Shown: one piece after another, positions 1-11,082 of the stretch
How the letters are laid out: each line of letters begins with the position of its first letter
Numbering within the stretch: position 1 is the first letter of the stretch
Source of the DNA: Piezodorus guildinii
Lineage: Eukaryota > Arthropoda > Insecta > Hemiptera > Pentatomidae
Assembly: GCA_023052935.1 (NCBI GenBank)
Contig: CM041292.1
Span: 109,355,147-109,419,146, forward strand
Direction: 5' to 3'
DNA: 64,000 bases
Notes under the pieces: generated by a model
What the model was told of the DNA's origin: nothing
The model's database searches: none
The model's input: the letters and a program-made list of their open reading frames with translations, nothing else
Position numbers and translations under genes: made by a program

Positions 1-540
1 TGAACCTTTTTAATCGACGAAAAAAAAAATATATAATAAAAAAAAAAATGGGCTTGCATTTCAAAATACGTAGAATCTGAATAACGAATGAAAAAAAGGT
101 TATCCGCCGTCCACCTTACGCGGCTTTTCTCCGAAACTACAGGACCAACTTTTTTGAAAAATGGCACAAAAATAATTGGACATTTAACAATGACCCCAAC
201 ATTTATATGTTGACATTAGTTCTAAAATGGCGCCTGATTTAAATTTATTTAATTCAATAACTCAATAATTTTTGAACGAAGAGCAAAATTATGTTAGATT
301 TTTCTACCCTGTTCAAATGAATAAACATCAAAAAAGAATCATTGAAATCGGTTTAGAGATATAGAGTTTTGAAATTAGCAATGATGATATATTATATTCG
401 TTTGAATTTTTTATTGATTTTCATATCATTTAATTGCCTTTAAATAGCTATATAATTATATGTTATTTTGATTTCGATATAATATTAATAGTATGGGAGT
501 AATAAGCGTTTGTGTAATAATTCGGGGCGTTTTTTTTAAA
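1..540 (+). repeat. Interspersed repeat family C, copy 1
   Basis: This stretch can be aligned by eye with 42966-43650 in the same orientation. Shared landmarks are the opening TGAACCTT, GCGTAGAATC/ACGTAGAATC, GAATAACGAAT, the CGCCGTCC block, AACTAC(T/A)GGACC, CACAAAAATA, AAATGGCG and AGAATCATTGAAAT. No coding frame is conserved between the copies. It is a diverged non-coding interspersed repeat of unknown class; the left end may be cut by the window edge. Confidence 0.7.
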
Positions 541-1632
541 ACTAATTGTATATGGATGTTTTGAAGGATTGAATGTGGAAGTAATAAGATGATTGGAAGA
601 ACTCAAAGCTTCCCATATATCCAAATATGTATTATAAATAAGCTTTGAATAATTTATCAGTCAACATCTAAAAACCATTTCTTACAATGATTTGTCTTTT
701 TAAAGAGTATATACTTTTTTCAGGGTAACAGTTTAAAGGTATAATAAATCAATAAGGGTAAAATTGTCAGAGTTTTTTTTTTTTACAATCAAATATTTAA
801 CACGCTCTCTCTACCTCTGTTGTACTTGTGTTGCTCGTATCGAAAAGTTACCACCAGTTTCGAACTCAAAAATTCAATGGGAAATATCTTCTTTTATATG
901 ACATTTTTTCGGTAGGGACTACCGTTTGGATCAGCTTTGTTGGTTGGGATGAAAAAAAGTTACAAATGCACCTTTATTTAAATGTATTTAGATGATTAAG
1001 TATAAAGTTGTATTTTTATTATTTTTTTTTTTTTTGCACATTATTACCTTCTATACTTCATGCATTCAATTGTCTGTATTAAACCTCAATATTTACCTGA
1101 ATGGAAAAAAAAAGAAAGTAGATAATAGACATACGATAGATTTTATGTACGATAGATCATGGATATCATGATCTATTGTTCTTCCTTGTCAGGGAAAAAT
1201 TTATATATATTTTTTTCAGATAATTTAAGATAGATTAATAAATAAATCTATTAATTGTAGATATCACTAACAGATAAGCGCAATGGCAGAATAAACGATA
1301 AAATTCCCAAAACAATATAAGATAAAATTAAAAATCATTCCCCTTTTCCATTTCGGGAAAGGAAGATCGTGAGATAATTGTAGAGGAGGTGAATAATAAA
1401 TAAGGGCCGAAGGGTGGGGACAGTGATCCCTAATTTCATCTGCGGTAGGTCCGGGGCACGGGACCCTCACCTCCATCTAATCGCTCAAATTGAATATTAT
1501 ATCACCCTTTGCGATATTCATCTTTCAGGAAGAAATGTTTAGTGTATTGGCATTTTTACGATATATCGTACAAAGATATTTGATTAAACATAATGATATA
1601 TATATTTTTTTTAAATAAATAACAAAATAAAA
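541..1632. other. AT-rich stretch without recognised gene
   Basis: Homopolymer-rich AT DNA. The only departure is a GC-richer patch at about 1340-1480, covered by the small minus-strand ORF listed separately. No repeat copy or RNA gene was recognised. Confidence 0.5.
1267..1476 (-). CDS. Small unidentified ORF with C-terminal hydrophobic segment (69 aa)
   Basis: An ATG-initiated minus-strand frame covers a locally GC-richer patch. The first 40 or so residues are polar and rich in Pro and Cys (PCPGPTADEIRDHCPHP). A KWKRG basic stretch follows, then about 22 mostly hydrophobic residues up to the stop, the layout of a tail-anchored membrane peptide. I do not recognise a family. In AT-rich DNA hydrophobic frames arise by chance, so this may be spurious; the compositional shift over the polar half is the only argument for it. 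Confidence 0.15.
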   Translation of the reverse strand: MEVRVPCPGPTADEIRDHCPHPSALIYYSPPLQLSHDLPFPKWKRGMIFNFILYCFGNFIVYSAIALIC

Positions 1633-2416
1633 AAATCTGGTGCGGGCAACACACGACTTTCACTTACCACCGTTGTTAAAATCGATTAAGAATTTTCAAA
1701 TACAGTTAGAGATAAAAATGAGTGAAACTAATAAAGAATTAATTGAATTGAATTTAAATAGGAACCTGTGTTTTATTAAAAAATCTATCATATTATTTTA
1801 TGAAATAATAATCAGTTAGTTTTATCGGCTTTTCATCACTCTTTATTAACTTTTACGAGCTTGTGTACAATATGATATTTTTTCTAAAATCCTTAGCTTT
1901 CCAACGGTATATTATACATCTATGTTACTGTTCTTATGTTGAAAAACGAAAAATTGCATTAAAAAAATATTTTTGCAGTTTTTTCCTTTAGTTAGAGATA
2001 TAATTCGTTCTACTTATATATTTACCAAATGATAAAAGTCCTGACAGAATATTTCAATCAAAATGAAACCTCAATTACATCAAAACAATTTAAACTTTAC
2101 ATCGATATAGCGAGTTTAATCAAAATCGCTATAGCTATTTTTGAGAAAATAGTAAAAAGTTGCAAATTGCATTGTATAAAGTGGCTCTTCTTGTCGTTGT
2201 ACATCTCTGACTTTAAGCTGTATTACATAAAAAATTTCGAGAATTTTTCGTTTTCGAGCTAGACCTCCCGCAAACACATGCAAACCTTTTTGTAAAAGTT
2301 GGCCATTTGGAATCAAGGAGCCCAAAAATGTTTATTTCCGTTCAAGGACTCGAATTCGAAACTTTTCACGAGCGCAATTCCCTTACTAAATATTTCGTAT
2401 ATATGTAAGTGAAAGT
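1633..2416 (-). repeat. Interspersed repeat family A, copy 1 (inverted)
   Basis: Family A is a non-coding repeat of about 950 bp. In its plus sense it opens near TATATAGTAAGGGAAAGTAT, passes through GCGATCGTGAAAATTTTCG, CCAAGTCCCGCAAAAAGG and AAAACTAACTGATTA, and closes with GTAAGTGAAAGTCGTGTG and GCCCGCACCAGATTTTTT. An ACTTTCACTTAC / GTAAGTGAAAGT inverted pair lies near the two ends. This copy is inverted: it starts with ATCTGGTGCGGGCAACACAC at the left and ends with ATGTAAGTGAAAGT at the right. It is shorter than the 4281-5230 copy because of internal loss. It may be a non-autonomous DNA transposon, but no target duplication was established. Confidence 0.8.
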
Positions 2417-3177
2417 AATAAATTGTGGCGTCAACACACGTGGTTGCTTATAACCTCCATTTTTTTTTTGTCACAGATCCTTTTTTGTGTTTTTCAAACA
2501 ATGTTGAATGTTAATCGGTTCATCTAAAGAAATAGCCCATTACTTATTTTATTTGTGTGGTGATCCTACGACATATTGGTGACCTTGACGTCACTTTAAT
2601 TTTATTTAACAATAAATAAATTATTTAACAAATGTAAAAGATATATACTTATTAAAAATATATATATAAAATCCTCTCAGCAATAATATCACAACACCTA
2701 ACAAGAGAATAGTTATTAGGTAACGCTTTGACCCGGACCGCTGTTTGCCGCTGCTTTGACCTATTGATCTTCAGTTCAATCATTTCTATCTCATTGGCTA
2801 GATTGTTATGTCCACAAACAGTATGAAATATTTGAATACAAATCATAAGGATTTGATGTCTTAAATTATAAATATGAGATTTCAAAAGGTTCAAAACAAT
2901 TTTAAAAGTTATTTCGTGACCAATAAGTACAGCTATCGTAACCGATTGTGACGTTATAATAGGTTCTTGATTTCACTCATTATTAATATTATAAGAATTC
3001 GGAATAACTGTATGATGTGTTAAAAATGAGCTGTTTTATTTTGTCATCTTAATTGCATCATGTCCTAGTAGTTTAGTGTTCTACAAGTGCTTACAATGGC
3101 GTGTTAAGGTTCCAATAGATTGGTCGATATCATTCTCAATGGTGGTCATAGCATGATAATAAAATAAATAAAACGCA

Positions 3178-3180
<3 letters not shown>
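2417..3180. other. AT-rich stretch without recognised gene
   Basis: Nothing could be assigned. Short frames on either strand have no recognisable domain. Confidence 0.45.

Positions 3181-3229
<49 letters not shown>
3181..3229. repeat. (TA)n microsatellite
   Basis: An uninterrupted run of TA dinucleotides, about 24 units, directly visible. The overlapping poly-Tyr/Ile frames are artefacts of the repeat. Confidence 0.97.
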
Positions 3230-3230
<1 letters not shown>

Positions 3231-3424
3231 TTATAATCCGGATATAAATGTTTAAGAATTAGTAAATTAGCACAAAAACAAGTACTCCGTGCAAAATCTG
3301 AAATCCACCCCTTTAGAATATTTAGGATTTTTTGTTCTAAATTAATATAAATAACCGTGTGCAAATATCCAGAAAATCCACCTACCACTTTTAGAAAATA
3401 TGTCCTGTCTTAAAGGAGTTCAGG

Positions 3425-3565
3425 ATGAAATACTTGGGGAAATATAAGTTAACGCCAGAAGAGGTAATAGATAGACTAAATGGGCTAGATTGGGTTAAAT
3501 TTGCAGTATATTTCAATAAATCATTAAAATACAGAAATTTTTTGGTACAGCATTTTAATTATTAA
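3425..3565 (+). CDS. Very small ORF of protein-like composition (46 aa)
   Basis: ATG frame of 46 codons with a mixed, charged composition (for example LTPEEVIDRLNGLDWVKF), unlike the hydrophobic frames usual in AT-rich noise. The frame is open upstream to just after a TACCACTTTTAG that resembles a 3' splice site at about 3393, so it could be a terminal exon reading about 10 codons further upstream. I do not recognise the protein, and no partner exon was found. Chance origin is quite possible. Confidence 0.15.
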   Translation: MKYLGKYKLTPEEVIDRLNGLDWVKFAVYFNKSLKYRNFLVQHFNY

Positions 3566-3897
3566 ATTTTTACAATCAATAAAAATAAATCATAACATTA
3601 CTAAAATTAGAAATTATTATCAAAACTGAAAAAAGAAAAGAAAAAGGGGCAACTCGACAGACGGCTTAACGCCATTGTCTTGTGGGCTTTGATCTCAAAA
3701 AAATGTATATATATGTTATTACTATTTTGTATATTATGTAAATAAGCATTTATTCATTCATTCATTCATTCATATCCAGAAAATTACCCAATTTCGTTTT
3801 GGAAACCTTATGAATGAGTCTGAGTTCGGCCAAATCTTCTGTATCCTTATGGGTTATAGTGTAACAGATTTTTTATTTATTTTTTCAACACTATTTT

Positions 3898-4199
3898 TGG
3901 GATCACTTGTAGCTGGGTGGCTAGCGTAACAGGCCTCCCATGCCAAAGGTCACGGGTTCAATCCCGCAGGTGGTCCTAGGATTTTTTAATGGGAGTAAAA
4001 AAATCTTAGTTACGCCGTCCTTCGGAGAGGACGTTAAAAGGTGGTCCCGAGCCTATGCGATGTCAGGTACTCGTTAAATATCCCTATCCTAATAAAACCT
4101 GGATAGGCAAAATTTAGGACTCTCACTGTAGCATCGTCCTATTAGCCACAGCAGCATAAAGTGACGTTAAATAATCAAATAAATAAAAATAAAAAAAAA
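3898..4199 (+). mobile_element. tRNA-derived SINE, copy 1, with 13-bp target duplications
   Basis: The head carries a pol III A box-like segment (TAGCTGGGTGGCTAGCG) and a B box (GGGTTCAATCCC), as in a tRNA-derived SINE. The body contains GTCCTAGGATTTTTTAATGG, CCGTCCTTCGGAGAGGACG and GATGTCAGGTACTCGTTAAA, and the 3' end is an AAATAA-rich tail. The insertion is bounded by exact copies of TCAACACTATTTT at 3885-3897 and 4200-4212. A related inverted copy lies at 8820-9072. It has no protein and would depend on a LINE for retrotransposition. Confidence 0.85.
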
Positions 4200-4280
4200 T
4201 CAACACTATTTTAATACATGGTCTTTCTCCTAACCATGTTGTACTTACTTATAGTCTAATTGTCACATACATTTTATTTC

Positions 4281-5230
4281 ATACCACTTTCACCTATTTA
4301 TGGATGAAATATATAGTAAGGGAAAGTATTACAATCGTAAACATTTTCGAATTTGAGTTTTCTATTTCTGTTAAAAACTCAAATTCGAAAATTTTTACAA
4401 TTGTAATACTTTTCCTACGTTTTAGGGTTCCCTGAGTCCAAATGACCAAGTCCTGCAAAAAGGTCTGTGCGTGGTAACTCGAACGAAACGTCCTGTGAAA
4501 ATTAAAATTTATATTTAAAACAATTATACGCTCTAGGTGTTTTTTCACAGAAAATATTTCTTCAAAATCATTATACCAGAAGAGCCACTTTATACTATGC
4601 ATTTTACATCTTTTAACGATTTACTCAGAAACGGCCGCAATGATTATGGCCTACGGCAGTAATCAAACTCGCTATATAAATGTAAACTTTCGTAGGGTTT
4701 AATGTCGTGTGTGTTTCATTCTGGTTAAATAGTCTGACAGGATTTAAACATCGATATTTAAAATTTTCTTTCTGTAAAGTATCTGCAATTTTGTAGATTA
4801 TATAAAAATAACCATATCATCTTGTTATCATTGATAAAAAACAGGTGAACATATAAGTTGAACGAATTCGATATAAAACTAAAGTAGAAAACTGCAAAAA
4901 TATTTATTAAAGCAATTTTTTGTTTTGGAAAATAAGAATGGTAATATACATGTATAATATACCGTTGGATAGTTAAAGATTTTAGGGAAAATATTATCTT
5001 ATACCAACGGTTGTAACAGTTAATAAAGAGTGATGAAAAGCCGCTAAAACTAACTAATAATAATAAAATGATCGTTGTTTTAATAAAACACGTATTTCTT
5101 AAGAAATTCAATTTGATTAATTTTTTATTAGTTTCACTAATATTTATCTCTAACTGTATTTGAAAATACTTAAAACGTTTTTAACAACGGAGATAAGAGA
5201 AAGTCGTGTGTTTCCCGCACCAGATTTTTG
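4281..5230 (+). repeat. Interspersed repeat family A, copy 2 (near full length)
   Basis: The most complete copy in the window. It runs from the TATATAGTAAGGGAAAGTAT start region through the CCAAGTCCTGCAAAAAGGTC block to AGAGAAAGTCGTGTGTTTCC and GCACCAGATTTTTG. Short frames inside are not shared with the other copies, so the family looks non-coding. Confidence 0.85.
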
Positions 5231-6367
5231 TAATTGCAAAATTGAGTTAGTTTCTTGTATTCAAAAATCAAATGAAACCTAATGGAATTACTCATTAGAA
5301 CAAAATTTTTTTAATTTATCTAACCATAAAAAAAAATGTATAAATATGCAAATGTGCAAACATCAATAGAATAACGGAAACATCTTAAGGGAGAATTTCA
5401 ACGTTTCAAAAGAAGAAACATCAAAACCAGCCGAATTGCCTACTCAAACCTCTGCAACCACTGAATAATTAAGGCAGAAAAGAGGGCTTCATTCACCTCA
5501 TCTCATTCATAAACATGTTATGAATTCTAAAGCACGCTTTAGATCTGAAACAAATTAAGAATTCCAATTTCCCAAGTTTTAATTGTAAATTTTCCCAAAG
5601 GTTTGTCAAGTGGTGCGGCGATGACTTTGACCTTTAAAGAGTTTAACCGTTATTAAAAGGGTTTAGAAATTGCTGTTGTAAGAAGTCTTTCTGCAAACTT
5701 CTGATGCTCGTAACAAGAATAAAGTCTTATGTATTTAGTTGATTTCTCATTAAATATGAATGATAATTACGTAGTTAAATTAGATACATTACATTGGATT
5801 AAAATTAATCCACATCTCTATAATAATGCTGTCAGTTTTCAATTTATTAAATAGTAAGGAATAAATACAAAAACTATTTATATGAAATGATAAAAGATTT
5901 TTATTTATATTAAATTATTTCGACATGTCCGTCCTATTTGGATTTTTGACCCATTTGTCATAAAAAAGCAAACTTTAGGAATAAGAATACAAATGAGGAC
6001 ACATAAAAAGCAGTCCATGTATAATGCAGGAAAGGATCTGAAAAATTGAGAGACACGAAACAAATGGACCAAACAAGAAAATTCCTCTGATATAAGTTAT
6101 CGTATAAAAAGACGATGTTTTATGTATTAGAAAAATGCCTTTGCCGGGTATTCTGCTGTCTAAGTTTTTACAAAAATACATAAAACATTCAATAACAATT
6201 TTAAGGCGCACATCACAGAGCTCTGATTAACTATTCACGATAAATTAATGTTGAATATTTCACCTATAAATATTTATTTACTTCATTTTTAAACATTAAG
6301 TTTATTTTAACCACTCCGATTATTTCATCCCTTAAAAAAAAAAGAAAGAAAAAGAAATGGAAAATAA
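5231..6367. other. AT-rich stretch without recognised gene
   Basis: No recognisable coding region or repeat. A purine-rich run at about 6330-6362 directly precedes the truncated Jockey copy and may belong to its insertion junction. Confidence 0.45.
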
Positions 6368-8011
6368 TCTTTAGCAAATACCACCTCTCTATCAGCTCGA
6401 GATAATTCCCTGTGGAATGTGACCAAAAAGATCCTAAAATACCATAAAGTTTCTCATCCTCTCCGGCGTGGTGATGACTCCTGGGCTGCGTCTGATGAAG
6501 ATAAAGCCGAGGAATGCGCCACACACCTCTCCAAAGTATTCAATCCTATCCCGGAATCCAACAGAAATCATACCACAACAGTTCAAGAATTCCTTTTCTC
6601 ACCAATACCTCTTTCCCTACCTCCTAAAGCTATTAATCCATCTGAGGTGAAATATCTTCTTCAAAAACTGACCCTTCGTAAATCTCCTGGACACGATCTC
6701 CTTACCCCCCAGATCCTGCGACAACTTCCCCAGAAAGCCATTATTTTTCTTACATACATCTACAACTGCATCCTTCGCACCACCTATTTTCCTCTCTTAT
6801 GGAAACATTCCACAATCATTCTATTCCTAAAACCAGGTAAACCTTCCAGTAACACTTCATCCTACAGAACTATTAGTCTACTCCCCATCCTCTCAAAAAT
6901 ATTCGAAAAGCTCCTTCTAAAACAAATCCTGCCTATATTAGAATCTCACAACCTTCCTTCCCACCAGTTTGGTTTCCGTTCTCATCATTCCACTGTTCAA
7001 CAAGGACTCCGAGTTGTAGACCATATTTCTTCAGCCCTCGAATGCAAAGAGTATTGTTCTGGTGCGTTTCTGGACATAGCGCAAGCTTTTGACCGGGTAT
7101 GGCACGCTGGATTAATCTTCAAACTAAAAACGCATTTACCCAAGTCTCTCTACCTCATTCTAAGATCCCATCTCTTAAACCGCTCCTTTCAAGTACGCTG
7201 TGGTGTAGAATTTTCCAACTTTTATCCCGTTGAGGCCGGTGTTCCTCAGGGCAGCGTCCTGGGACCCGTTCTCTACATCCTTTACACCGCTGATATTCCT
7301 AATCATCCTGACACCTTTCTGGCAACATTTGCAGACGACACCGCCATCCTATCATCCAGTTCCGATCCCGAAACAGCATCCTTAATCCTGCAAAGACACC
7401 TTTGTCTTATCGAAGACTGGTGTGGTGCTTGGCGCATAAAGGTGAACGAGGCCAAATGCAAGCACGTAACCACTCTTCGACGAAACTCCTGTCCGCCAGT
7501 TTACTTCAATTCCATTCCTATTCCTCCTTCAGATACAGTCCGGTATCTTGGCTTACTACTAGACAAAAGACTGACGTGAAACCCACATACAAGACTTAAA
7601 AGAAAAGAACTCAATCGACGATTCGGACAGTTATACAGACTATTAAACAGAAAATCTGAACTTACAGTTGACAACAAATTATTAATTTATAAGACAATAC
7701 TGAAGCCCATCTGGACCTACGGACTTGAACTGTGGGGGACAGCTAAACGTTCTAACATAAAACGCATTCAATCCTTTCAATCCAAAGTCCTCCGAATAAT
7801 AGTAAATGCTCCTTATTATGTATCCAACTATAGCATGCACCACGACCTTAATGTTCCATTTATTTCAGACATAATTCCATCCAAATTTTCCAAATTCCAT
7901 CAGAACCTCATTCATCATCCTAATCCTTTAGCACGATCCCTATCCAGCTCCACTCATCCATACAACCCACCTAGAAGGTTGAAACGGCAGTGGCCCCGAG
8001 ATATATTGTAA
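6368..8011 (+). pseudogene. Jockey-type reverse transcriptase ORF2 fragment, broken by one stop codon
   Basis: Non-LTR reverse transcriptase that would copy element RNA at a nicked target. The frame is homologous from about 6368, upstream of any start codon, because the 5' end is truncated. Visible RT motifs are KSPGHDLLTPQIL, a PGKPSSNTSSYRTISLLP block, FLDIAQAFDRVWH, AGVPQGSVLGPVLY and the catalytic FADD at about 7328-7339. A TGA at 7577-7579 interrupts the frame where the related copy at 38.7 kb has Trp in LTWNPHTRLKRKE. Past it the same frame continues in register through KPIWTYGLELWG and NPPRRLKRQWPRDIL to TAA at 8009-8011. It has no RNase H domain, in keeping with the Jockey clade. One nonsense change plus 5' truncation make it dead. 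Confidence 0.85.
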
Positions 8012-8465
8012 ATACGTATGCTGGAGTTTTGACACTGGTCAGATTCTCCTCTCAAGTGCGATGTGATTGTGGCTATGGCGCCCTCACTTAGCTTCCGCTG
8101 GCTTTCACCAGTGATGCGGCTGAGAGGGAGGCGCTGGGATCCTTTGGACTCTGCTTGTCCTTCCACAAGTGGGGGGACAAGCCCCGTCTGGGGTTCCCGA
8201 GCTGATTGTAAATATTGTTCATAGGTTTGAATGTGACATCTTTTGTTTATTTATTTGTTAACTTAATTTATTTGTATTTATTTTGTCTACTTAATTTTGT
8301 TATTGTATACGTTTATTTATTTAGATTTTATTTTATGTAATTTGACTTTCCTTTTGTTTATATTGTAAATATTGTATGAATGAGATCCTGTAGCACTATT
8401 ATTATTGTCTATTATGACAAATTGTAATATATACGAATAAAAAAAAAATAAAAAAAAAAAAAAAA
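6368..8465 (+). mobile_element. 5'-truncated Jockey-clade non-LTR retrotransposon, copy J1
   Basis: The body contains the RT domain and C-terminal region of a Jockey-type ORF2, a 3' UTR of roughly 430 bp and an A-rich tail (about 8438-8465). The endonuclease part is missing, as expected from incomplete target-primed reverse transcription. A 3' UTR stem pairs CTTGTCC with GGACAAG around 8156-8185. I found no convincing target duplication. Related 3' ends lie at 9765, 14772, 38284 and 53071 on plus and at 11083, 26655, 31087 and 35393 on minus. Confidence 0.85.
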
Positions 8466-8819
8466 GCCAATAACAAGTTATTACATTAAGAAAATAATAA
8501 AATAACTTGTACTATTTAAATTACAAAATATCAAAAAAACATTATTTTGCCTTCTTTTAATATTTGCCTTAAAAATGTTTTAATAAATTGAAATGTCTTT
8601 ATGTTTACAACAGTTTTTTGGCCGTCTTAGTAGTCCTTTGTAATATCATCGCTTTGACCATATTAATAAATATTTAAAATAAATTTGAAAAGTTTACGTT
8701 TGTTTTTAAAGACATCACAAACTTTCATTACTTGTAATACATTCAACACAAGGAAAAACTTTATCAATTGTTTTAATAGCTTAACGATATGGAACGTAAT
8801 AAAAATTAAAATATAGAGA
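8466..8819. other. AT-rich stretch without recognised gene
   Basis: About 350 bp between the J1 tail and the inverted SINE, with no recognised feature. Confidence 0.45.
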
Positions 8820-9072
8820 ATGCTACTGTGGCTAAAAGGGCGGTGCTCCAGTGGGAGTACTAAATTTTGCCTAACCAGGTTTAATTAGGTTTGGGATCTT
8901 TAATGAGTACCTGACATCGCACAGGCTTGGGACCACCTTTTTACGTCCTCTCCGAAGGACGGCATAATTAAGAATTTTTTATTCCCATTAAAAAATCCTA
9001 GGACTACCTGTGGGTTTGAACCCGCGACCTTGAAGGCTGTTATGTTAGCCACTCTGCTACAGGTGTTCCCAA
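8820..9072 (-). mobile_element. tRNA-derived SINE, copy 2 (inverted)
   Basis: Reverse complement of the family at 3898-4199. On the minus strand it reads ACCTGTAGCAGAGTGGCTAA (A-box region), GCGGGTTCAAACCCACAGG (B box), GTCCTAGGATTTTTTAATGG, CCGTCCTTCGGAGAGGACG and GATGTCAGGTACTCATTAAA. It differs from copy 1 at scattered positions, and no target duplication could be defined, so it looks older. Confidence 0.8.
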
Positions 9073-9429
9073 CTCTATAGCATTTCGCAGCTTAGAAATA
9101 ATTCAGTCTTTTTAAAGATGCCAAGGAACAATATTCTCTTAATCTTATTTTACGATTTTGAACTCGTTCTTAGCGGGAACCAGATCGTTAGAAACATCAA
9201 TCAAATCTAAGACGAGTTCAGGATCAATGAGTGGAACAAAAGAAAAAAAAAATTGGTTCTTGTTCAAGTACATTAATTTTAAATCGACTTGCGGTAAAAT
9301 ATATCTAAGCCTAAAAAAAAATGTAAATAAAAAAAATTAAATAAAATTAATTATATATTTTGCATATTTTATAGTTTTTAACAACAATTTTTCATTGACA
9401 AACTAGTTTCAAATTTTCAACTAAAGATT

Positions 9430-9690
9430 AACGAACCGAAAAGGAATTACCTAAAGCATTCCAAAGGGAGCCGATAGAGATACAACCAGCGATCATGTAA
9501 TTGATGAAACAGGCAATAGACTCTTCTCTGCTTGGTTGGTATTCTATACTTAAAGCATTAGTCTTATCATTGAGGTTCCACTTTAACTCTACCGATCAGG
9601 GCCTAAGATTGAAAGGCAAATCTTGCAATTCTCCGGAATTCGTTTAGGGAAGATCATTAAATAACGAAGTCTAGATGTCTGTTCTTATCT
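9430..9690 (-). pseudogene. Decayed coding-like stretch, family not recognised
   Basis: One minus-strand frame reads as continuous protein-like sequence with a few stops. A segment containing NSGELQDLPFNLRP is followed by a TGA, and then about 52 codons containing LKWNLNDKTNALSIEYQPS and REESIACFINYMIAGCISI run to TAA at 9430-9432. The last part looks like a membrane-spanning segment. It could be a relic of a gene or of an unidentified element. A splice-like GGTAATT just before the end would also allow an exon reading. I do not name a function. Confidence 0.25.
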
Positions 9691-9764
9691 GACAGGCCTT
9701 CAGGTTGACGTAATATATCTGTCATATATTTAATTTGAAATTCAAATGTCAAAATGGCCCGTAC

Positions 9765-9930
9765 CAGGTATCACACCTTCCATGAAAAACTCCACTCCCA
9801 CTCTAATCCATTAGTTTCAATCCTAGCTTCCTCTTCCATTCCTGATAATCCTCCGAGGCGTCTGAAAAGAAGATGGCCTCGAGACCTTCTTGTTTAGACT
9901 CACTACCAAAGAGTGCTGCCAGTGGGCAGT
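9765..9930 (+). mobile_element. Jockey 3'-end fragment
   Basis: Encodes the Jockey C-terminal signature SNPLVSILASSSIPDN-PPRRLKRRWPRDLL then a stop at about 9897. It is followed by the GTGCTGCCAGTGGGCAGT block also seen after the stop codons at 14.9 and 39.2 kb. The upstream part is lost, and no poly(A) tail is evident. The next 100 bp contain GGATATGGTCAT and its inverse ATGACCATATCC, which may be unrelated. Confidence 0.75.
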
Positions 9931-10062
9931 ACGGTATTACGAACTGTGGATATGGTCATGTCAGCTTTCAGCAAACATATATTTCACCTATACAAATGAC
10001 CATATCCAAAGAGACATGTAATGTTTTCTTCTTACAGCATCAGCGTTAAAATTAATATAAGT

Positions 10063-10430
10063 TATTGGTGCGATATATCTTTGGCCGCTCTACAAAAGAA
10101 GTCTTTGATACATTTTTTTTATTTATTTAATTTTTATACATCACTACGGTTCAGCCTCTAGGGCCATTTCCAAGTATGATGCATATCCATGCGAATGAGA
10201 ACACCTACAAGACGGCCGTTTTTATGTTAAGTGCTTTTAAAATTTGGTAATGTTTATAATTAACGACACCGCTGATGAAACGGTGAAATAATAAATATAT
10301 AACATAGTTATGTATGATGCTTGATAATGGCCCTAGAGGCTGAAACGTAGTTAGGTCTAAAAATTAAGTAAATAAAAAAAATGTATCAAAGACTTCTTTT
10401 GTAGAGTGGCCAAAGATATATCGCACAAAT
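10063..10430. mobile_element. Foldback element with ~100-bp imperfect inverted arms
   Basis: The left arm begins TGCGATATATCTTTGGCC at 10069, continues through CAAAAGAAGTCTTTGATACA, and ends near GCCTCTAGGGCCATT. The right arm is its reverse complement, from AATGGCCCTAGAGGC through TGTATCAAAGACTTC to GGCCAAAGATATATCGCA at 10425. The unpaired centre is about 140 bp. There is no coding capacity. It resembles a MITE or foldback element, but no target duplication was identified. Each arm carries a GGCCCTAGAGGCTGAAACG-like motif in opposite orientation. Confidence 0.7.
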
Positions 10431-10929
10431 ATGGAACCAAAACAAAATTTAGGACAATGCTGAGAAAATTAAGTTATTAGTCATGCCATATTATGTTAAT
10501 TTTTATATTAGTTTAATACATACATTGATTGATTAAACAAGAACAATAAAAATAAAATTTTACTGATACAAGACCAAATATTAGAATAGATATATTTTAT
10601 TATTTCGCCGTTATTTAACACTATAAATAAAGGACTCCAGAAAGACAAATATTTGGAGTTATCCTATCAGTTACTCGGACTACACTATGCAGGCCATTAA
10701 TTCCATTACACTGTTTTAATTAAACTGGTGTGGTTTACAAAGCGAAGAGATCACTACAACGGATTAGGCTTGATCTACAGGCTGGTCAAAGCTTCTGCTC
10801 CACAACCATTACAGAAATTTATAGGCCTATACTTTTGTCAATAGAATTTACTTACAATAAAGTTTAATTTATATATGTTAGTTTTCCAATCCTGAGCCGC
10901 TGCATTATCAGAATAAATAATTATTCTAT

Positions 10930-10995
10930 TATAGCTGTTGTTCGAACCCAGGATAAGAGGAACGGTATTCTAGTGCTCTATCCACTGGAACGTAA
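10930..10995 (-). repeat. tRNA-like (SINE head) fragment
   Basis: On the minus strand it reads AGTGGATAGAGCACTAG (A-box-like), then CTGGGTTCGAACAACAG (B box). This matches the layout of a tRNA-derived SINE head, close to the one at 29165. No cloverleaf can be closed, so it is not called a tRNA gene. Confidence 0.45.
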
Positions 10996-11082
10996 GTCTA
11001 TATGAGTATATAATTCTGTTAAACGTTCTTGGGTGTCTCTAAACCATCGAATACTAAAGAATAAATTACTAACATTTTTTTT

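Noticed and set aside
6330..6367. Purine-rich run as a target duplication of the J1 element
   Set aside because: No matching sequence follows the poly(A) tail at 8466; the 5' junction remains undefined.
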